Shown: one piece after another, positions 50,630 through 60,292 of the stretch
How positions within the stretch are numbered: the first letter of the stretch is position 1
Layout: each line of letters begins with the position of its first letter
Assembly: GCA_041662605.1 (NCBI GenBank)
Contig: JBAZSD010000021.1
Location: 9,032-73,031, forward strand
Length of the DNA stretch: 64,000 nt
Direction of reading: 5' to 3'
From: Desulfomonilaceae bacterium
Lineage (GTDB): Bacteria; Desulfobacterota; Desulfomonilia; Desulfomonilales; Desulfomonilaceae
Notes under the pieces: generated by a model
The model's database searches: none
What the model saw: only the letters and a program-made list of their open reading frames with translations
What the model was told of the DNA's origin: nothing
Made by a program: the position numbers and the translations under genes

Positions 50630-53572
50630 ATGTCACAGAGCATTGAAGATCGAATACATGAAATAGGTCAAAAGATCTATTCACTAATGGGACAGGAACT
50701 CCCTTCCGTGTTCGATAGAAAAAAATGGAGCGGGCGGCTTACCGATTGGGTGATGAAAGATGAAGCCCTCAAAATTCAGCTTTTTCGGTTCGTGGATGTC
50801 CTCCCTACTCTAAAGAGCGACCCTCTCGTTGTTAGAATGCTCAAGGAGTATTTTGAGGATGTCCCGGACAATCCTTTCCTGCATGGTATCGGGCGGCTCT
50901 CGGGTATTTTGCCTCACGTTGCGGCCAAAGCCGTTAGAACCGGCGTGGAATCTATGGCTGAGCAGTTTATCGGGGGCCGAGATGAACACGATGCGCTAAA
51001 AGTATTACAGAAACTGAGAGATGAGGGAATCACATTCGGTGTTGACCTGTTGGGTGAGGCGGTGTTGGCTGATTCTGAGGCGTTCAGTCACGCCGAGCGT
51101 TACAGGAGGCTCCTCAAATATGTGGCCCCCCTGATAAATCAATGGCCGGAAGTTCCCATCGTCGACTATGACAATCACGGGCGAATTCCTGTTCTGGATG
51201 TTTCAGTCAAGATCTCGTCATTATACTCCCAGATCGACCCAAGGAACTGGGACGGCTCAATACGAAACATCAAGGAAACGTTGATACCGCTCATTAAGCA
51301 GGCAATTGAAATGGACGTGTCAATCACACTGGATATGGAAAGTTACCATTTCAAGAGCCTAACAATAGCTGTTTTCAGGAGCCTATTCGATGACGTCCCT
51401 GATCTGAAATTCGCTGGTCTGGTCCTTCAGGCGTACCTCCCTGAAACAAAAAGTGACCTTCTCAGCCTCATGGATTGGGCGACAAAGACAAAAAATCGAA
51501 TCGCTGTTCGCCTTGTCAAAGGCGCATACTGGGACTACGAAACGGTCATTAACCAGCAGCAGGGTTGGCCTGTACCTGTCTTTCTGAATAAAGAAGAGAC
51601 CGACCTGAATTACGAAGAACTCACCAGGATTCTTCTTGAAAATACGGAGCGCATACGCCCGGCAATCGCCACACACAACATCAGGAGTATCAGTCACGCC
51701 ATAGCTACCGCCAATGCGTTGAATCTGCCTCTACCGGCCTTAGAATTCCAGATGATTTACGGAATGGCTGAGCCGGTTCGCCAGGCGCTGCAGAAAATGA
51801 ATTACAGGGTACGTGCCTACACTCCGATCGGTGAATTAATCCCTGGAATGGCCTATCTGATCAGGAGATTACTGGAAAACACCTCAAATGAGTCTTTCCT
51901 CCGCAAATCCTTCTCTGAAAGCGTCTCCGTCGATGAATTGCTCAAAGCCCCCAAAAAGCCGTCGGATCGACAAAAATCTTTTGAATCGTTCCATCAGGAA
52001 TTCATAAACGAGCCATTGATTGATTTCTCAATTTTCGACAACCGCAAGAACATGACAGAGGCGCTCCGAAAGACGCGACAAATGTTAGGCCGGAAATATC
52101 CTATCTTGATCGGAGCCAAGGACGTTTGGACGGATCAGAAGATCCTGTCACTCAATCCCTCAAGCCCAAACGAAATCGTCGGCCATGTTTGCGCAGGATC
52201 GAAAGAAGACGCTGAGAAGGCAATTGCAACGGCCCGATTAGCCTGGCCTTCGTGGAGAAAAACCTCTGTTGAAGAACGAACAGGGATCCTGCTTCGAGCC
52301 GCTCAGGAAATTCGCAAGAAACGATTCGAACTCATGGCTCTGGAAGTCTACGAAGTCGGAAAAATATGGACCGAGGCTGATGGAGATGTGGCGGAAGCGA
52401 TAGATTATCTCGAATATTACGCTGCGGAGATGACCAGACTTGGCGATCCAAAAACCATGGGCAATTATCCCGGTGAGGTAAACGAATATTTTTATGAACC
52501 CAGAGGCGTCGGCGCCGTTATCGCTCCGTGGAACTTCCCACTCGCGATATCAACCGGTATGGTGTCGGCCGCTCTGGTTACAGGGAATTGCGTGATTTTC
52601 AAACCGTCCAGTCTGGCGCCTGTCCTGGGATGGCGTCTCACAGACATATTCAGGTCTGTCGGACTTCCCCCGGGGGTTTTGAACTTTGTTCCAGGCCCTG
52701 GCCAGGAAGTGGGAGAGTGTCTTGTTGCAAGCGCCATAATCGATTTCATCGCATTTACCGGCTCAAGAGATGTGGGGCTGAACATTGTCAAACTTGCCGG
52801 AGCCATGCAACCCGGACAAATCAACGTGAAACGGGTCATTGCCGAGATGGGCGGCAAGAATGCAATAATTGTCGATGAAACTGCCGACCTGGATGAAGCT
52901 GTCAAGGGAGTCCTTGACTCCGCATTGAGTTTTCAGGGGCAGAAATGTTCGGCATGTTCCAGAGTTATTGTGGTCGGAGACCATTATGATGAATTTTGCC
53001 GTAGATTAAAGGAGGCTATGGAGAGTATCGTCATAGGGCCTCCGGAAGAAGCTGCGACTTATATGGGGCCGCTAATAGACAAGGCGGCAATGAACAAAAT
53101 AGAAGACTACATAAGGCTGGGCAACCGGGAGGGGAAAGCTGTCCTTGTCCGCAGTGTTCAGAGAGACGGTTATTTTGTGGGACCAGCGATTTTCACTGAC
53201 GTGAGCCCTGATTCCAGGATTGCCCAGGAAGAAATATTCGGCCCAGTTCTTGTCGTCATAAAAGCGCAAAACCTCGATGACGCTATAGACATCGCAAATG
53301 CCACGCCTTATGCGCTTACAGGTGGCATATTTACAAGGAGCCCTGCTAACATTCAAAAGGTCAAGAGTGATTTCAGGGTTGGCAATCTCTATATCAACCG
53401 AAAGATAACAGGCGCTTTGGTGGCAAGACAGCCTTTCGGAGGGTTCGGCATGTCTGGTGTGGGCTCCAAGGCGGGTGGCCCTGATTATCTCTTACAGTTC
53501 ATGAACATTAGGAGTATCAGTGAAAACACGCTTAGACGAGGGTTCGCCCCTAGAGTCCAGGCTGATAAATAA
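50630..53572 (+). CDS. putA: Bifunctional proline dehydrogenase/glutamate semialdehyde dehydrogenase
   Basis: This 980-residue protein has a proline dehydrogenase TIM barrel (about residues 120-440; VKISSLYSQIDPRNWDG, RLVKGAYWDYETV and ATHNIRSISHAIATAN supply FAD and substrate residues). The aldehyde dehydrogenase domain (about 490-975) has VIAPWNFPLAISTGMVSAAL, FTGSRDVGLNIV, EMGGKNAIIVD, and SFQGQKCSACSR with the catalytic Cys. It oxidises proline to glutamate. No N-terminal ribbon-helix-helix DNA-binding domain is present, so it is the non-repressor short form seen in this phylum. DUF1847 follows 56 bp later. Confidence 0.95.
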   Translation: MSQSIEDRIHEIGQKIYSLMGQELPSVFDRKKWSGRLTDWVMKDEALKIQLFRFVDVLPTLKSDPLVVRMLKEYFEDVPDNPFLHGIGRLSGILPHVAAKAVRTGVESMAEQFIGGRDEHDALKVLQKLRDEGITFGVDLLGEAVLADSEAFSHAERYRRLLKYVAPLINQWPEVPIVDYDNHGRIPVLDVSVKISSLYSQIDPRNWDGSIRNIKETLIPLIKQAIEMDVSITLDMESYHFKSLTIAVFRSLFDDVPDLKFAGLVLQAYLPETKSDLLSLMDWATKTKNRIAVRLVKGAYWDYETVINQQQGWPVPVFLNKEETDLNYEELTRILLENTERIRPAIATHNIRSISHAIATANALNLPLPALEFQMIYGMAEPVRQALQKMNYRVRAYTPIGELIPGMAYLIRRLLENTSNESFLRKSFSESVSVDELLKAPKKPSDRQKSFESFHQEFINEPLIDFSIFDNRKNMTEALRKTRQMLGRKYPILIGAKDVWTDQKILSLNPSSPNEIVGHVCAGSKEDAEKAIATARLAWPSWRKTSVEERTGILLRAAQEIRKKRFELMALEVYEVGKIWTEADGDVAEAIDYLEYYAAEMTRLGDPKTMGNYPGEVNEYFYEPRGVGAVIAPWNFPLAISTGMVSAALVTGNCVIFKPSSLAPVLGWRLTDIFRSVGLPPGVLNFVPGPGQEVGECLVASAIIDFIAFTGSRDVGLNIVKLAGAMQPGQINVKRVIAEMGGKNAIIVDETADLDEAVKGVLDSALSFQGQKCSACSRVIVVGDHYDEFCRRLKEAMESIVIGPPEEAATYMGPLIDKAAMNKIEDYIRLGNREGKAVLVRSVQRDGYFVGPAIFTDVSPDSRIAQEEIFGPVLVVIKAQNLDDAIDIANATPYALTGGIFTRSPANIQKVKSDFRVGNLYINRKITGALVARQPFGGFGMSGVGSKAGGPDYLLQFMNIRSISENTLRRGFAPRVQADK

Positions 53573-53628
53573 GTTTCAGAATTACGCAAAATCCCCAAAT
53601 CTGTTTCCTAATCCTGGAGGAGTTTAAC

Positions 53629-54318
53629 ATGTCCCAAAATAAGAAGAAAATTGATCCCACTTGCGCCACTTGCCCCAATCAAATGCCCGAGATGTTATGC
53701 ATGTACGAGAGTGGCTCCAGTCACAAAGGCTGCCCAACTGTCAGTCGTAAAGAGCTTTTGACCAAGGCTAACAGCATTTACGAAAATCCCGAGATCCAGA
53801 ATTTCGCCCACCAGGCGTCAGTGCAGGAGTCAGCGTGCTACGCGAATCGACAAGAGCGTCCCTACGTGATGCAACCCACCAAAACCCGCATCGTCGAAAT
53901 CTGTGAATTTGCAAACCGCATGGGTTTCAAACGGCTTGGGCTTGTTTTTTGTGTCGGACTGAAGAATGAGGCGGCGATTGTGGATCAGATATTTAAAAAA
54001 AATGGCTTTGATGTTGTTTCGGTCTGTTGCAAGGCTGGAAGAACTTCAAAGGACCTTATTGGCATAGAGGATCAGGACAAGATCTTTCAGGGAACTGACG
54101 AGGCAATGTGTAATCCGGTTTTTCAAGCGATGCTACTCAATGACGAGAAAACTGATTTTAACGTGCTGCTTGGGCTATGTGTTGGACATGATTCTTTGTT
54201 CTTCAAACATGCCGAGGCCTACACTACCGTTTTAGCCGTCAAGGATCGTGTTACCGGCCACAACCCATTGGCCCCGATTTACCTTCATGGCACGTATTAC
54301 AAAAAACTGCTATCGTAA
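53629..54318 (+). CDS. DUF1847 family metal-binding-like protein
   Basis: This 229-residue cytosolic protein is rich in cysteine, with DPTCATCPNQMPEMLCMY and KGCP at the N-terminus and further Cys in GLVFCVGL, VCCKAG, AMCNP and GLCVGHDSLF. The whole pattern is that of DUF1847, common in anaerobes. The function is unknown, but the conserved Cys suggest metal or Fe-S binding. The start has GGAGG upstream. It follows putA on the same strand. Confidence 0.85.
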   Translation: MSQNKKKIDPTCATCPNQMPEMLCMYESGSSHKGCPTVSRKELLTKANSIYENPEIQNFAHQASVQESACYANRQERPYVMQPTKTRIVEICEFANRMGFKRLGLVFCVGLKNEAAIVDQIFKKNGFDVVSVCCKAGRTSKDLIGIEDQDKIFQGTDEAMCNPVFQAMLLNDEKTDFNVLLGLCVGHDSLFFKHAEAYTTVLAVKDRVTGHNPLAPIYLHGTYYKKLLS

Positions 54319-54441
54319 AAAGACAACATGATTAAACCATCTGATCCCGATGTGAGTAAGATCGATTCACGAATTCAGAAAGTGGCTACCTCTGACGTAA
54401 ATAGTTTCCATAGATTCACTCCCTGATATGCGCTTTTTATG

Positions 54442-54735
54442 TTAGCGACGGCCATGCCAGTGAAGTGGACGTCGCTTCATGTGGGCCACGGCCAGAATTC
54501 TCATCTCTTCAGGTAGTACGGAATAGATCAACGAGTAAGGAAATGTCTTCAGGTGTTTTTTTCGGATCCTGCCTTGAATGGGCGATGACGCAGTAGGAAA
54601 CTGCTGAATGTTTTCAATAGCTATTTCTACTTGGTCCAGAAATGTCGAACCAAGTCCGGGACACTGACCGTCATAGAAATCTGCTGCTTGATTGATTTCA
54701 ACTTCTGCAGCTTCGTGGATGACAAGCCTATGCAT
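54442..54735 (-). CDS. parE: ParE/RelE-family toxin
   Basis: This 97-residue protein has the ParE/RelE fold signature: LVIHEAAEVEINQAADFYDG, GLGSTFLDQVEIAIENI, FPYSLIYSVLPEEMRILAVAHMKRRPLHW, ending with the basic tail HGRR. Such proteins act on gyrase or ribosomes. It overlaps the last base of its upstream antitoxin gene on the same strand, forming a complete module. Confidence 0.87.
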   Translation of the reverse strand: MHRLVIHEAAEVEINQAADFYDGQCPGLGSTFLDQVEIAIENIQQFPTASSPIQGRIRKKHLKTFPYSLIYSVLPEEMRILAVAHMKRRPLHWHGRR

Positions 54736-54959
54736 TATTTCCGACTAGCTCGGACACGGGTGAGAGCTTCTTTGGCGGAATACCCTCGGGCCGTGCCTTG
54801 GTCCAATTCATTGTCCCGCCTTGCGGCCTCAGTCACCCATAGACTTTCGATTTCAACCTCACTTATTGTATCGAGGCTATTTATAAGTTCTTTGGCCAAA
54901 TAGGCGCGAGACTCCGGATTTAATTTCAAAACCTCGTTTCTCAGTTCTTCGATGCCCAT
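54735..54959 (-). CDS. Addiction-module antitoxin partner of ParE-like toxin
   Basis: The 74-residue protein starts at ATG 54959 with GAGAGGAAAT upstream. It has the addiction-module component pattern IEELRNEVLKLNPESRAYLA, AKELINSLDTISEVEIESLW and a short acidic/basic tail with SAKEALTRVRASRK. Proteins of this type (putative addiction module, CHP02574-like) neutralise ParE/RelE toxins. The stop overlaps the toxin start. Confidence 0.82.
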   Translation of the reverse strand: MGIEELRNEVLKLNPESRAYLAKELINSLDTISEVEIESLWVTEAARRDNELDQGTARGYSAKEALTRVRASRK

Positions 54960-55061
54960 ATTTCCTCTCCTGAATGTTTCTTCTGCCTCAAATCTCATTG
55001 TCTAATAATTTAATACTTCAATCAAGATAACAAATCAGAACATTCCAATGTGTTACCGTTT

Positions 55062-56663
55062 TTAGCTATGTTGAGGAAGTGGCTCGCACTCAGGAACTGT
55101 CTTCAACTTAACGTAGAAATTGTTTCTCAATTCCGGGGAAAGTTCCGTCAATTGTGATTGGATACCGCTACGAATTTTATTCTTGAAATCGTAATAATGT
55201 TCCGCCACGATCAATGACACCAGGAATCGGTCAAAGCGGGTCGGAAATTTCCATAACGCTTTAAAGAAGTATTTCCAGAACAGGAATCGAGTAGAATAAA
55301 CTATCCCATTTCTAAATATTGTTATGGCCGTAGCCCTGAGTTCCCATAAATATGGGCGCTTAAAAGGTTTTTTATATTCAGGCGGTTTCATCTCTGCGAA
55401 GTGATTATAAGCTCTCTCAATATAGGTTTCGGGTTTATACAATGAGCTGTAAACAGCTACGAATTCGTTAGCAATTTCTTCAAGAGGCCTGGTAGGCACG
55501 AAATTGACCAGACCGGTTTGATTACTCAAATTCTCTTCTTTCATTTCCAACAGACGGTTTTCCGACTGAAGCCGGATGGAGAGATCTGTGCCGGGTCCTG
55601 CCTGAAGAAGAGTAGTAAATAGTTCCGGAATGTGGTTCTTCTCGGCGAAGCTAGTCAAACGCCCACCAGCTCCTTTGGTTTCTTCATCAAACCCAAGGAT
55701 TGCGCCGGCTATTATCTGGAACCCTGCCTTTGAAATTTTCCGGCACACCTGGTTTAAATCTACGTTGGTGTTCTGAATTTTCCCGGCGCCTATAAGACTG
55801 GCCTCATCTGAGGTCTCTATTCCCACAAAGACTCTATTAAATCCTGCGACATACATGTCTTCCATGAGCTTTTCGTCTGCGGCCAGATTTACGGACGCCT
55901 GGGTGTAAAAATCAAAAGGCTTATTTCTGGCTTCCATCCAGGGTATTAATTGCTTCAACAAGGCTTTCGTCTTATTAACGCTACCGATAAAATTATCATC
56001 AACAAAAAAAACATGCCGCCGCCAGCCCAGTTTATAAATGAGTTCAAGTTCCTGAATGATCTGTTCAGGGTTTTTGGCGCGTACTTTTCGACCTAACATC
56101 ATAGTGACATCGCAGAATTCGCACTTGAACGGACAGCCTCTGGTGAACTGAACCTCCATGTCTACGTAGGCGTTCATATCAAGCAAATCAAACCTCGGGA
56201 CAGGGCTTTTCGTCATTTCGGCTCGTTCGTCTGATTGAATGATGCGTCCGAAATCCTTTTTCTTTAGACAGGCAAGAATTTCGCCCATGACGACTTCTGC
56301 TTCGCCTCTTACGACAAGATCAGCGCCCGCCTCGAAAGCCTGCTCAGGAACGTGAAAAGACCATGGCCCACCGACTACCACAGGTTTGCCACGCTTCTTC
56401 GCTTCCTTGATGACTTCGATAATGCCCTTTTGTTGAACTGTCATTCCTGAGATGAAAACCAGTTCTGATCGGTCCCACTGGGATTCGGATATGTCCTGTA
56501 AGACCATATCTACCAACTCGACATTCCAGTCATTTGGGATGAGCGAAGCGAGGGTTAAAAGTCCGAGTGGAGGAAGTAGACCTTTTTTGCCGGTCATTTT
56601 CAGGACTTTGTTGTATGACCAGAATGTCTGTGAATAAACGGGATTGACTAGAAGCGTTTGCAT
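55062..56663 (-). CDS. B12-binding domain radical SAM protein (DUF4070 type)
   Basis: This 533-residue protein has an N-terminal cobalamin-type Rossmann domain (about residues 1-135; PPLGLLTLASLIPNDWNVEL, GGPWSFHVPEQAFE) and a radical SAM core with TRGCPFKCEFCDV near residue 178. It continues with FFVDDNFIGS, FNRVFVGIETSDEASL and GAILGFDEETKGAG. The C-terminal ~130 residues are DUF4070-like. No His of a base-on B12 site (DxHxxG) is visible, as in many members. It may modify lipids, such as hopanoid or bacteriochlorophyll-like substrates, but the target is unknown. It stands alone between the TA pair and the amino-acid permease. Confidence 0.84.
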   Translation of the reverse strand: MQTLLVNPVYSQTFWSYNKVLKMTGKKGLLPPLGLLTLASLIPNDWNVELVDMVLQDISESQWDRSELVFISGMTVQQKGIIEVIKEAKKRGKPVVVGGPWSFHVPEQAFEAGADLVVRGEAEVVMGEILACLKKKDFGRIIQSDERAEMTKSPVPRFDLLDMNAYVDMEVQFTRGCPFKCEFCDVTMMLGRKVRAKNPEQIIQELELIYKLGWRRHVFFVDDNFIGSVNKTKALLKQLIPWMEARNKPFDFYTQASVNLAADEKLMEDMYVAGFNRVFVGIETSDEASLIGAGKIQNTNVDLNQVCRKISKAGFQIIAGAILGFDEETKGAGGRLTSFAEKNHIPELFTTLLQAGPGTDLSIRLQSENRLLEMKEENLSNQTGLVNFVPTRPLEEIANEFVAVYSSLYKPETYIERAYNHFAEMKPPEYKKPFKRPYLWELRATAITIFRNGIVYSTRFLFWKYFFKALWKFPTRFDRFLVSLIVAEHYYDFKNKIRSGIQSQLTELSPELRNNFYVKLKTVPECEPLPQHS

Positions 56664-56849
56664 GAGTAATTCCGGGGAAAGAACTTTACTTTACTTTCCC
56701 AGTTGATGACTATGGGAAAAAGCTAACCAAAAAGGTTGAATATCCTGGGAAAAGAGCGTCTAATACGCTAAACAAGTATTTACGACAAAAGATCGTACGG
56801 TTGCGCCTCATTGTTTAAGTTACTCCGTTTAACATAGAGGATCAAGACC

Positions 56850-58157
56850 TTGCCTAATAAACAAAACTCGACTCGAAGTAGGATAGGACTGTTCGCCGCC
56901 ATGTCCATCGGAATTGGAGGCATGGTAGGCGCAGGCATTTTTTCGATTCTCGGGGTAGTGGCGGAGGCGTCGGGAGCCGCAATGTGGCTTTCCTTTCTGC
57001 TCGGTGGACTGGTCGCTCTTCTATCCACTTATTCTTACGCCAAACTGGGCGCACGATACCCGTCATCCGGAGGAGCCGTAGAATTCCTTGTTCAGGGGTT
57101 GGGCGACGGAGTCCTAAGCGGTGGGATAAATCTTTACATGTGGGTAGGTTACATAATCGCTCTTGCCCTTTACGCCCAGGCTTTCGCTGGATATTTCATG
57201 ACTTTTTTACCCCACCATTCTATTGGGTGGATCCCCAAAGCCGTTGGGGCAGGAATCGTGCTGCTTTTCATGGCCGTCAATTTCATTGGACCAGGAGTTG
57301 TCGGTAGATCCGAAACTTTTATCGTGGCGGTAAAGTTAGCCATATTGCTGTTGTTCGCTGTAGCCGGGCTGTTTTTTATTCAACCGGCATATTTGTCAGT
57401 GGCGCACTGGCCCGCGCCCTCTGGAATACTCTTCGGAGCGGGCGTGCTCTTTATCGGATATGAAGGATTCGGTCTCGTCGCAAACACAGCCGAATCTATG
57501 GATGATCCCAAAAAATTGCTCCCCAAGGCCCTCTATCTCAGTGTGATCAGTGTTATCCTGATCTATCTTGCTGTATCAATTGCGGTCATAGGGAATCTTC
57601 CGGTTAAGGACATCCTGGCGGCAAAAGATTATGCCCTGGCGGAAGCGGCAAAACCATTCCTGGGGAATTTTGGATTTAGACTTATTGCCATAGGCGCATT
57701 GTTCTCAACCGCATCAGCCATCAACGCTACACTTTTTGGCGCGGCGAACGTGTCCTACATGCTTGCCAAGGACGGCGAGCTTCCGGAGGTGTTTTCTCAC
57801 GTGATTTGGCAAGGCGGGACTGGCGGCCTTGTAATCACTTCCGCTATGGTGATTCTGTTTATCCTGTTCTTCGATTTATCAGGCGTGGCCATGATGGGAA
57901 GTGGAGCGTTCCTGCTGATTTATGCGTGCGTAAATGCGGCTCATCTCAAGCTGACTTCAGAGACCGGAGCAAAGCGGTCGATAATATGGATGTCAATCTT
58001 CGCGTGCCTGGCCATGGCTGGGATCCTTGGTGTTTACATTTACCAGAATTCCAAACCTGCCTTTGTGACCATGATACTATTGATCCCTGTCTGCCTTGTG
58101 GCTGAATGGGGATATCGAAAAGTTAGCGGACGCGTTCTCAAAACCAGGTTAAAATAA
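56850..58157 (+). CDS. APC-family amino acid permease
   Basis: This 435-residue protein has about 12 helices. The first carries the APC motif IGIGGMVGAGIFSILGVVAE, the next YAKLGARYPSSGGAVEFL, and helix 6 has FIGYEGFGLVANTAESM. It starts at TTG 56850 with AGAGGA eight bases upstream; no nearby ATG fits. It imports or exchanges amino acids or amines across the inner membrane. The substrate is not predictable. Confidence 0.88.
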   Translation: MPNKQNSTRSRIGLFAAMSIGIGGMVGAGIFSILGVVAEASGAAMWLSFLLGGLVALLSTYSYAKLGARYPSSGGAVEFLVQGLGDGVLSGGINLYMWVGYIIALALYAQAFAGYFMTFLPHHSIGWIPKAVGAGIVLLFMAVNFIGPGVVGRSETFIVAVKLAILLLFAVAGLFFIQPAYLSVAHWPAPSGILFGAGVLFIGYEGFGLVANTAESMDDPKKLLPKALYLSVISVILIYLAVSIAVIGNLPVKDILAAKDYALAEAAKPFLGNFGFRLIAIGALFSTASAINATLFGAANVSYMLAKDGELPEVFSHVIWQGGTGGLVITSAMVILFILFFDLSGVAMMGSGAFLLIYACVNAAHLKLTSETGAKRSIIWMSIFACLAMAGILGVYIYQNSKPAFVTMILLIPVCLVAEWGYRKVSGRVLKTRLK

Positions 58158-58183
58158 TAGAAATCATTGAAACTGCGCCGTTT

Positions 58184-59419
58184 TTATGGCCTACCAGTCA
58201 AAACGTTGACTGGGACCGCATGCAGGTCCTTTTCGAATGGCACGATTTCAGTTCCCGTGTAGATGAGAATACCTCTGACGAACTTGTTCCCAAGATGTTC
58301 CCTGAGCACTTTAAGCCCGTCAAAATCCCGAGGTGATGGGCTGGCTGAGAGCTTGATCTCGACACCGACAACTTCCCCGCCACTCCTTTCAATTACGACA
58401 TCCACCTCCTGCCCTGCCTGCGAGCGGAAATGGTAAAGTCTCACGGGTTCATCAGACCAGGATGCGTTCTTGAATAGCTCGAGAACCACGAAGTTTTCAA
58501 AAACCCTTCCGGCAATTTCTCCGCTCTGCCGAAACCCCTCTTCATCGATACCAAGCAAGTGACAAGCAAGCCCGGTGTCTACCATAAAGAGCTTTGGCGC
58601 CTTCACCAAACGCTTTCCCAGATTGGGCGACCAGGCGGGAAGGGTCTGCACAAGAAAAGTCATTTCCAGAAGCGTCAGGTATCGAGAGAGTGTGCTGTTC
58701 GGAATCCCACTGCTCCTTGATACCTCCGACTGATTGTGCAAGGTTGCTGTTCGAGCGGCGAGAAACTGGAGAAGTCTCGGCAGAACCGCAAGGTCTTGAA
58801 TCTGGGCCAGGTCTCTGACGTCCCGGTCAAGGATTGTCGTGATATAGGACTCGAACCAGGCCCGCCTTCGTCGATGAGACGACCTCTGCACGGGCTCTGG
58901 GAACCCGCCGGCTACAATGCTCTCCGCGAGATCAAAATCAGTCCCGGGATGGAAACGGTTTGGGAAACCCCTGTCGAAGAAGGCGTCCAGGATGTTCTCT
59001 CCACCTTCCTTCAACTCGCTGATGGACAGAGGCCACAGGGTCAGCAATTCCATCCTTCCTGCCAGGGCATCTGCAACCTTTGGAATGGTTAAAATATTTG
59101 CGGACCCGGTTAGAAGATAACGTCCGGGCATCCGATTTCGGTCCACGTCTTCTTTGATGGCAAGAAAAAGCTTTCTGACCCGCTGAGCTTCATCTATCAC
59201 CACAGGTTTCTCAAGGCCGGCGAGGAATCCTGTGGGATCAGCGCTTGCGGCGGAAAAAACCGCGGCATTATCCAGTGTCACGTATCGGGCTGGATATGGC
59301 CCATTTGCGATCTTGCGGACGAGAGTACTCTTTCCTGTTTGCCTTGCTCCATGCAGAAAAACAACGGGCGTATCGGACAGAGCATCAAGGATATTGTAGA
59401 GAATATTTCGCCTGTACAT
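58184..59419 (-). CDS. DUF4143-type AAA+ ATPase (first copy)
   Basis: This protein of about 411 residues has an AAA_14 core with Walker A HGARQTGKSTLVRKI, Walker B KPVVIDEAQRVRKLFLAI, and the YLLTGSANIL sensor. The C-terminal DUF4143 domain (LPAWSPNLGKRLVKAPKLFM, VDTGLACHLLGI, FENFVVLELFK, DVVIERSGGEVVGVEIKL) contains a nuclease-like pattern of the PD-(D/E)xK type. The function is not established; the family is scattered and mobile in genomes of anaerobes. The start at 59419 (ATG in front of YRRNILYNIL) is preferred to 59455. A second paralogue lies at 61556-62731 on the same strand. Confidence 0.82.
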   Translation of the reverse strand: MYRRNILYNILDALSDTPVVFLHGARQTGKSTLVRKIANGPYPARYVTLDNAAVFSAASADPTGFLAGLEKPVVIDEAQRVRKLFLAIKEDVDRNRMPGRYLLTGSANILTIPKVADALAGRMELLTLWPLSISELKEGGENILDAFFDRGFPNRFHPGTDFDLAESIVAGGFPEPVQRSSHRRRRAWFESYITTILDRDVRDLAQIQDLAVLPRLLQFLAARTATLHNQSEVSRSSGIPNSTLSRYLTLLEMTFLVQTLPAWSPNLGKRLVKAPKLFMVDTGLACHLLGIDEEGFRQSGEIAGRVFENFVVLELFKNASWSDEPVRLYHFRSQAGQEVDVVIERSGGEVVGVEIKLSASPSPRDFDGLKVLREHLGNKFVRGILIYTGTEIVPFEKDLHAVPVNVLTGRP

Positions 59420-60048
59420 GGTTATATATTTACCATTACGTGGTGAATATGTCAACTAACAACGAGTTTGTTGATTCTTGGTGTCGATTTTATTCTCCAT
59501 TTTTTTGCGAGAGTGGCGCAGAAATCTTCAGCTCCAACCTTTGCAGCTACAGCGGATAGTATGAACTGATTGAAGCTAGTGTTGTCCTGTTCGGCGATCA
59601 GGAGCGGCCAAAAAGAGGTTTTTCATTAAGGCGTTGACACTCTGACTCGACCAATAGAAAATCTGACCCATCAAACCATTGAAGAGGTTAGGAGCGGAAA
59701 ATGAAAGAGTATAGTGAAGAACTGGTATCGGTCTTGCGAGGATTTCTCTGTAAGTCAGACTTTCCAACTTTGCAATACGTTGGGCAATTCGGAACGGATG
59801 ATCAAGTTGTGGATATGACAAACCGAGTAAATATGTCGGCCCAGTCAATCTTTGATCAGAAACCACCAATGGACAGAGAGATAAATTGCTGATAGCCACA
59901 TCACCAGGCACGGAAATCGTCAACCAGGACAGGAATTCAGGGACCTTGTTGAGATTATGGGCCACGGTTTTGTATCCTGTGACTGCTCTTACTCCGCAAT
60001 TACTACCGAAGCCTCCCTGAAGTCAACGGTGTAATGGGATAATTAAAG
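59420..60048. other. Accessory intergenic region, possible small genes unproven
   Basis: No recognisable gene is seen. A plus-strand frame at 59701-59892 (63 residues, MKEYSEELVSVLRGFLCKSD onward) has GGAGCGGAAA before its ATG and could be a small gene. An overlapping minus-strand frame (59965-59576, 129 residues) is about as long but has no recognised domain. Only one of the two, or neither, can be real. The rest of the stretch carries no visible terminator or RNA signature. Confidence 0.25.
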
Positions 60049-60228
60049 ATGACTCAACCATTCTATGAAATTTGTAGCAGAATACGCATCCCGGACAGCC
60101 AGGAAGAAGGTGAAATCGGGGATGTATTTGAAACTGAAAATGGAGACTGGGAATACACAGTGATTTGCAATGATGGGACGACGGCCACGGTTTACGAGTC
60201 AGAAATATCCTGCATCTGTTCAAGATGA
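60049..60228 (+). CDS. Small acidic hypothetical protein (59 aa)
   Basis: An ATG at 60049 opens a 59-residue frame ending at TGA 60226-60228. The product (MTQPFYEICSRIRIPDSQEE onward) is acidic, has a beta-strand-like pattern (DVFETENGDWEYTVICNDG) and four cysteines, two of them in SCICSR at the C-terminus. It has no strong ribosome binding site (AATTAAAG). I do not recognise a family. Composition and codon use look protein-like, so it may be real. Confidence 0.4.
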   Translation: MTQPFYEICSRIRIPDSQEEGEIGDVFETENGDWEYTVICNDGTTATVYESEISCICSR

Positions 60229-60292
60229 CGCTGAGGCCGTTATAAATCTGACTTAAATCAATGGGACATGTTATGAAACACGTCCCTCAGTA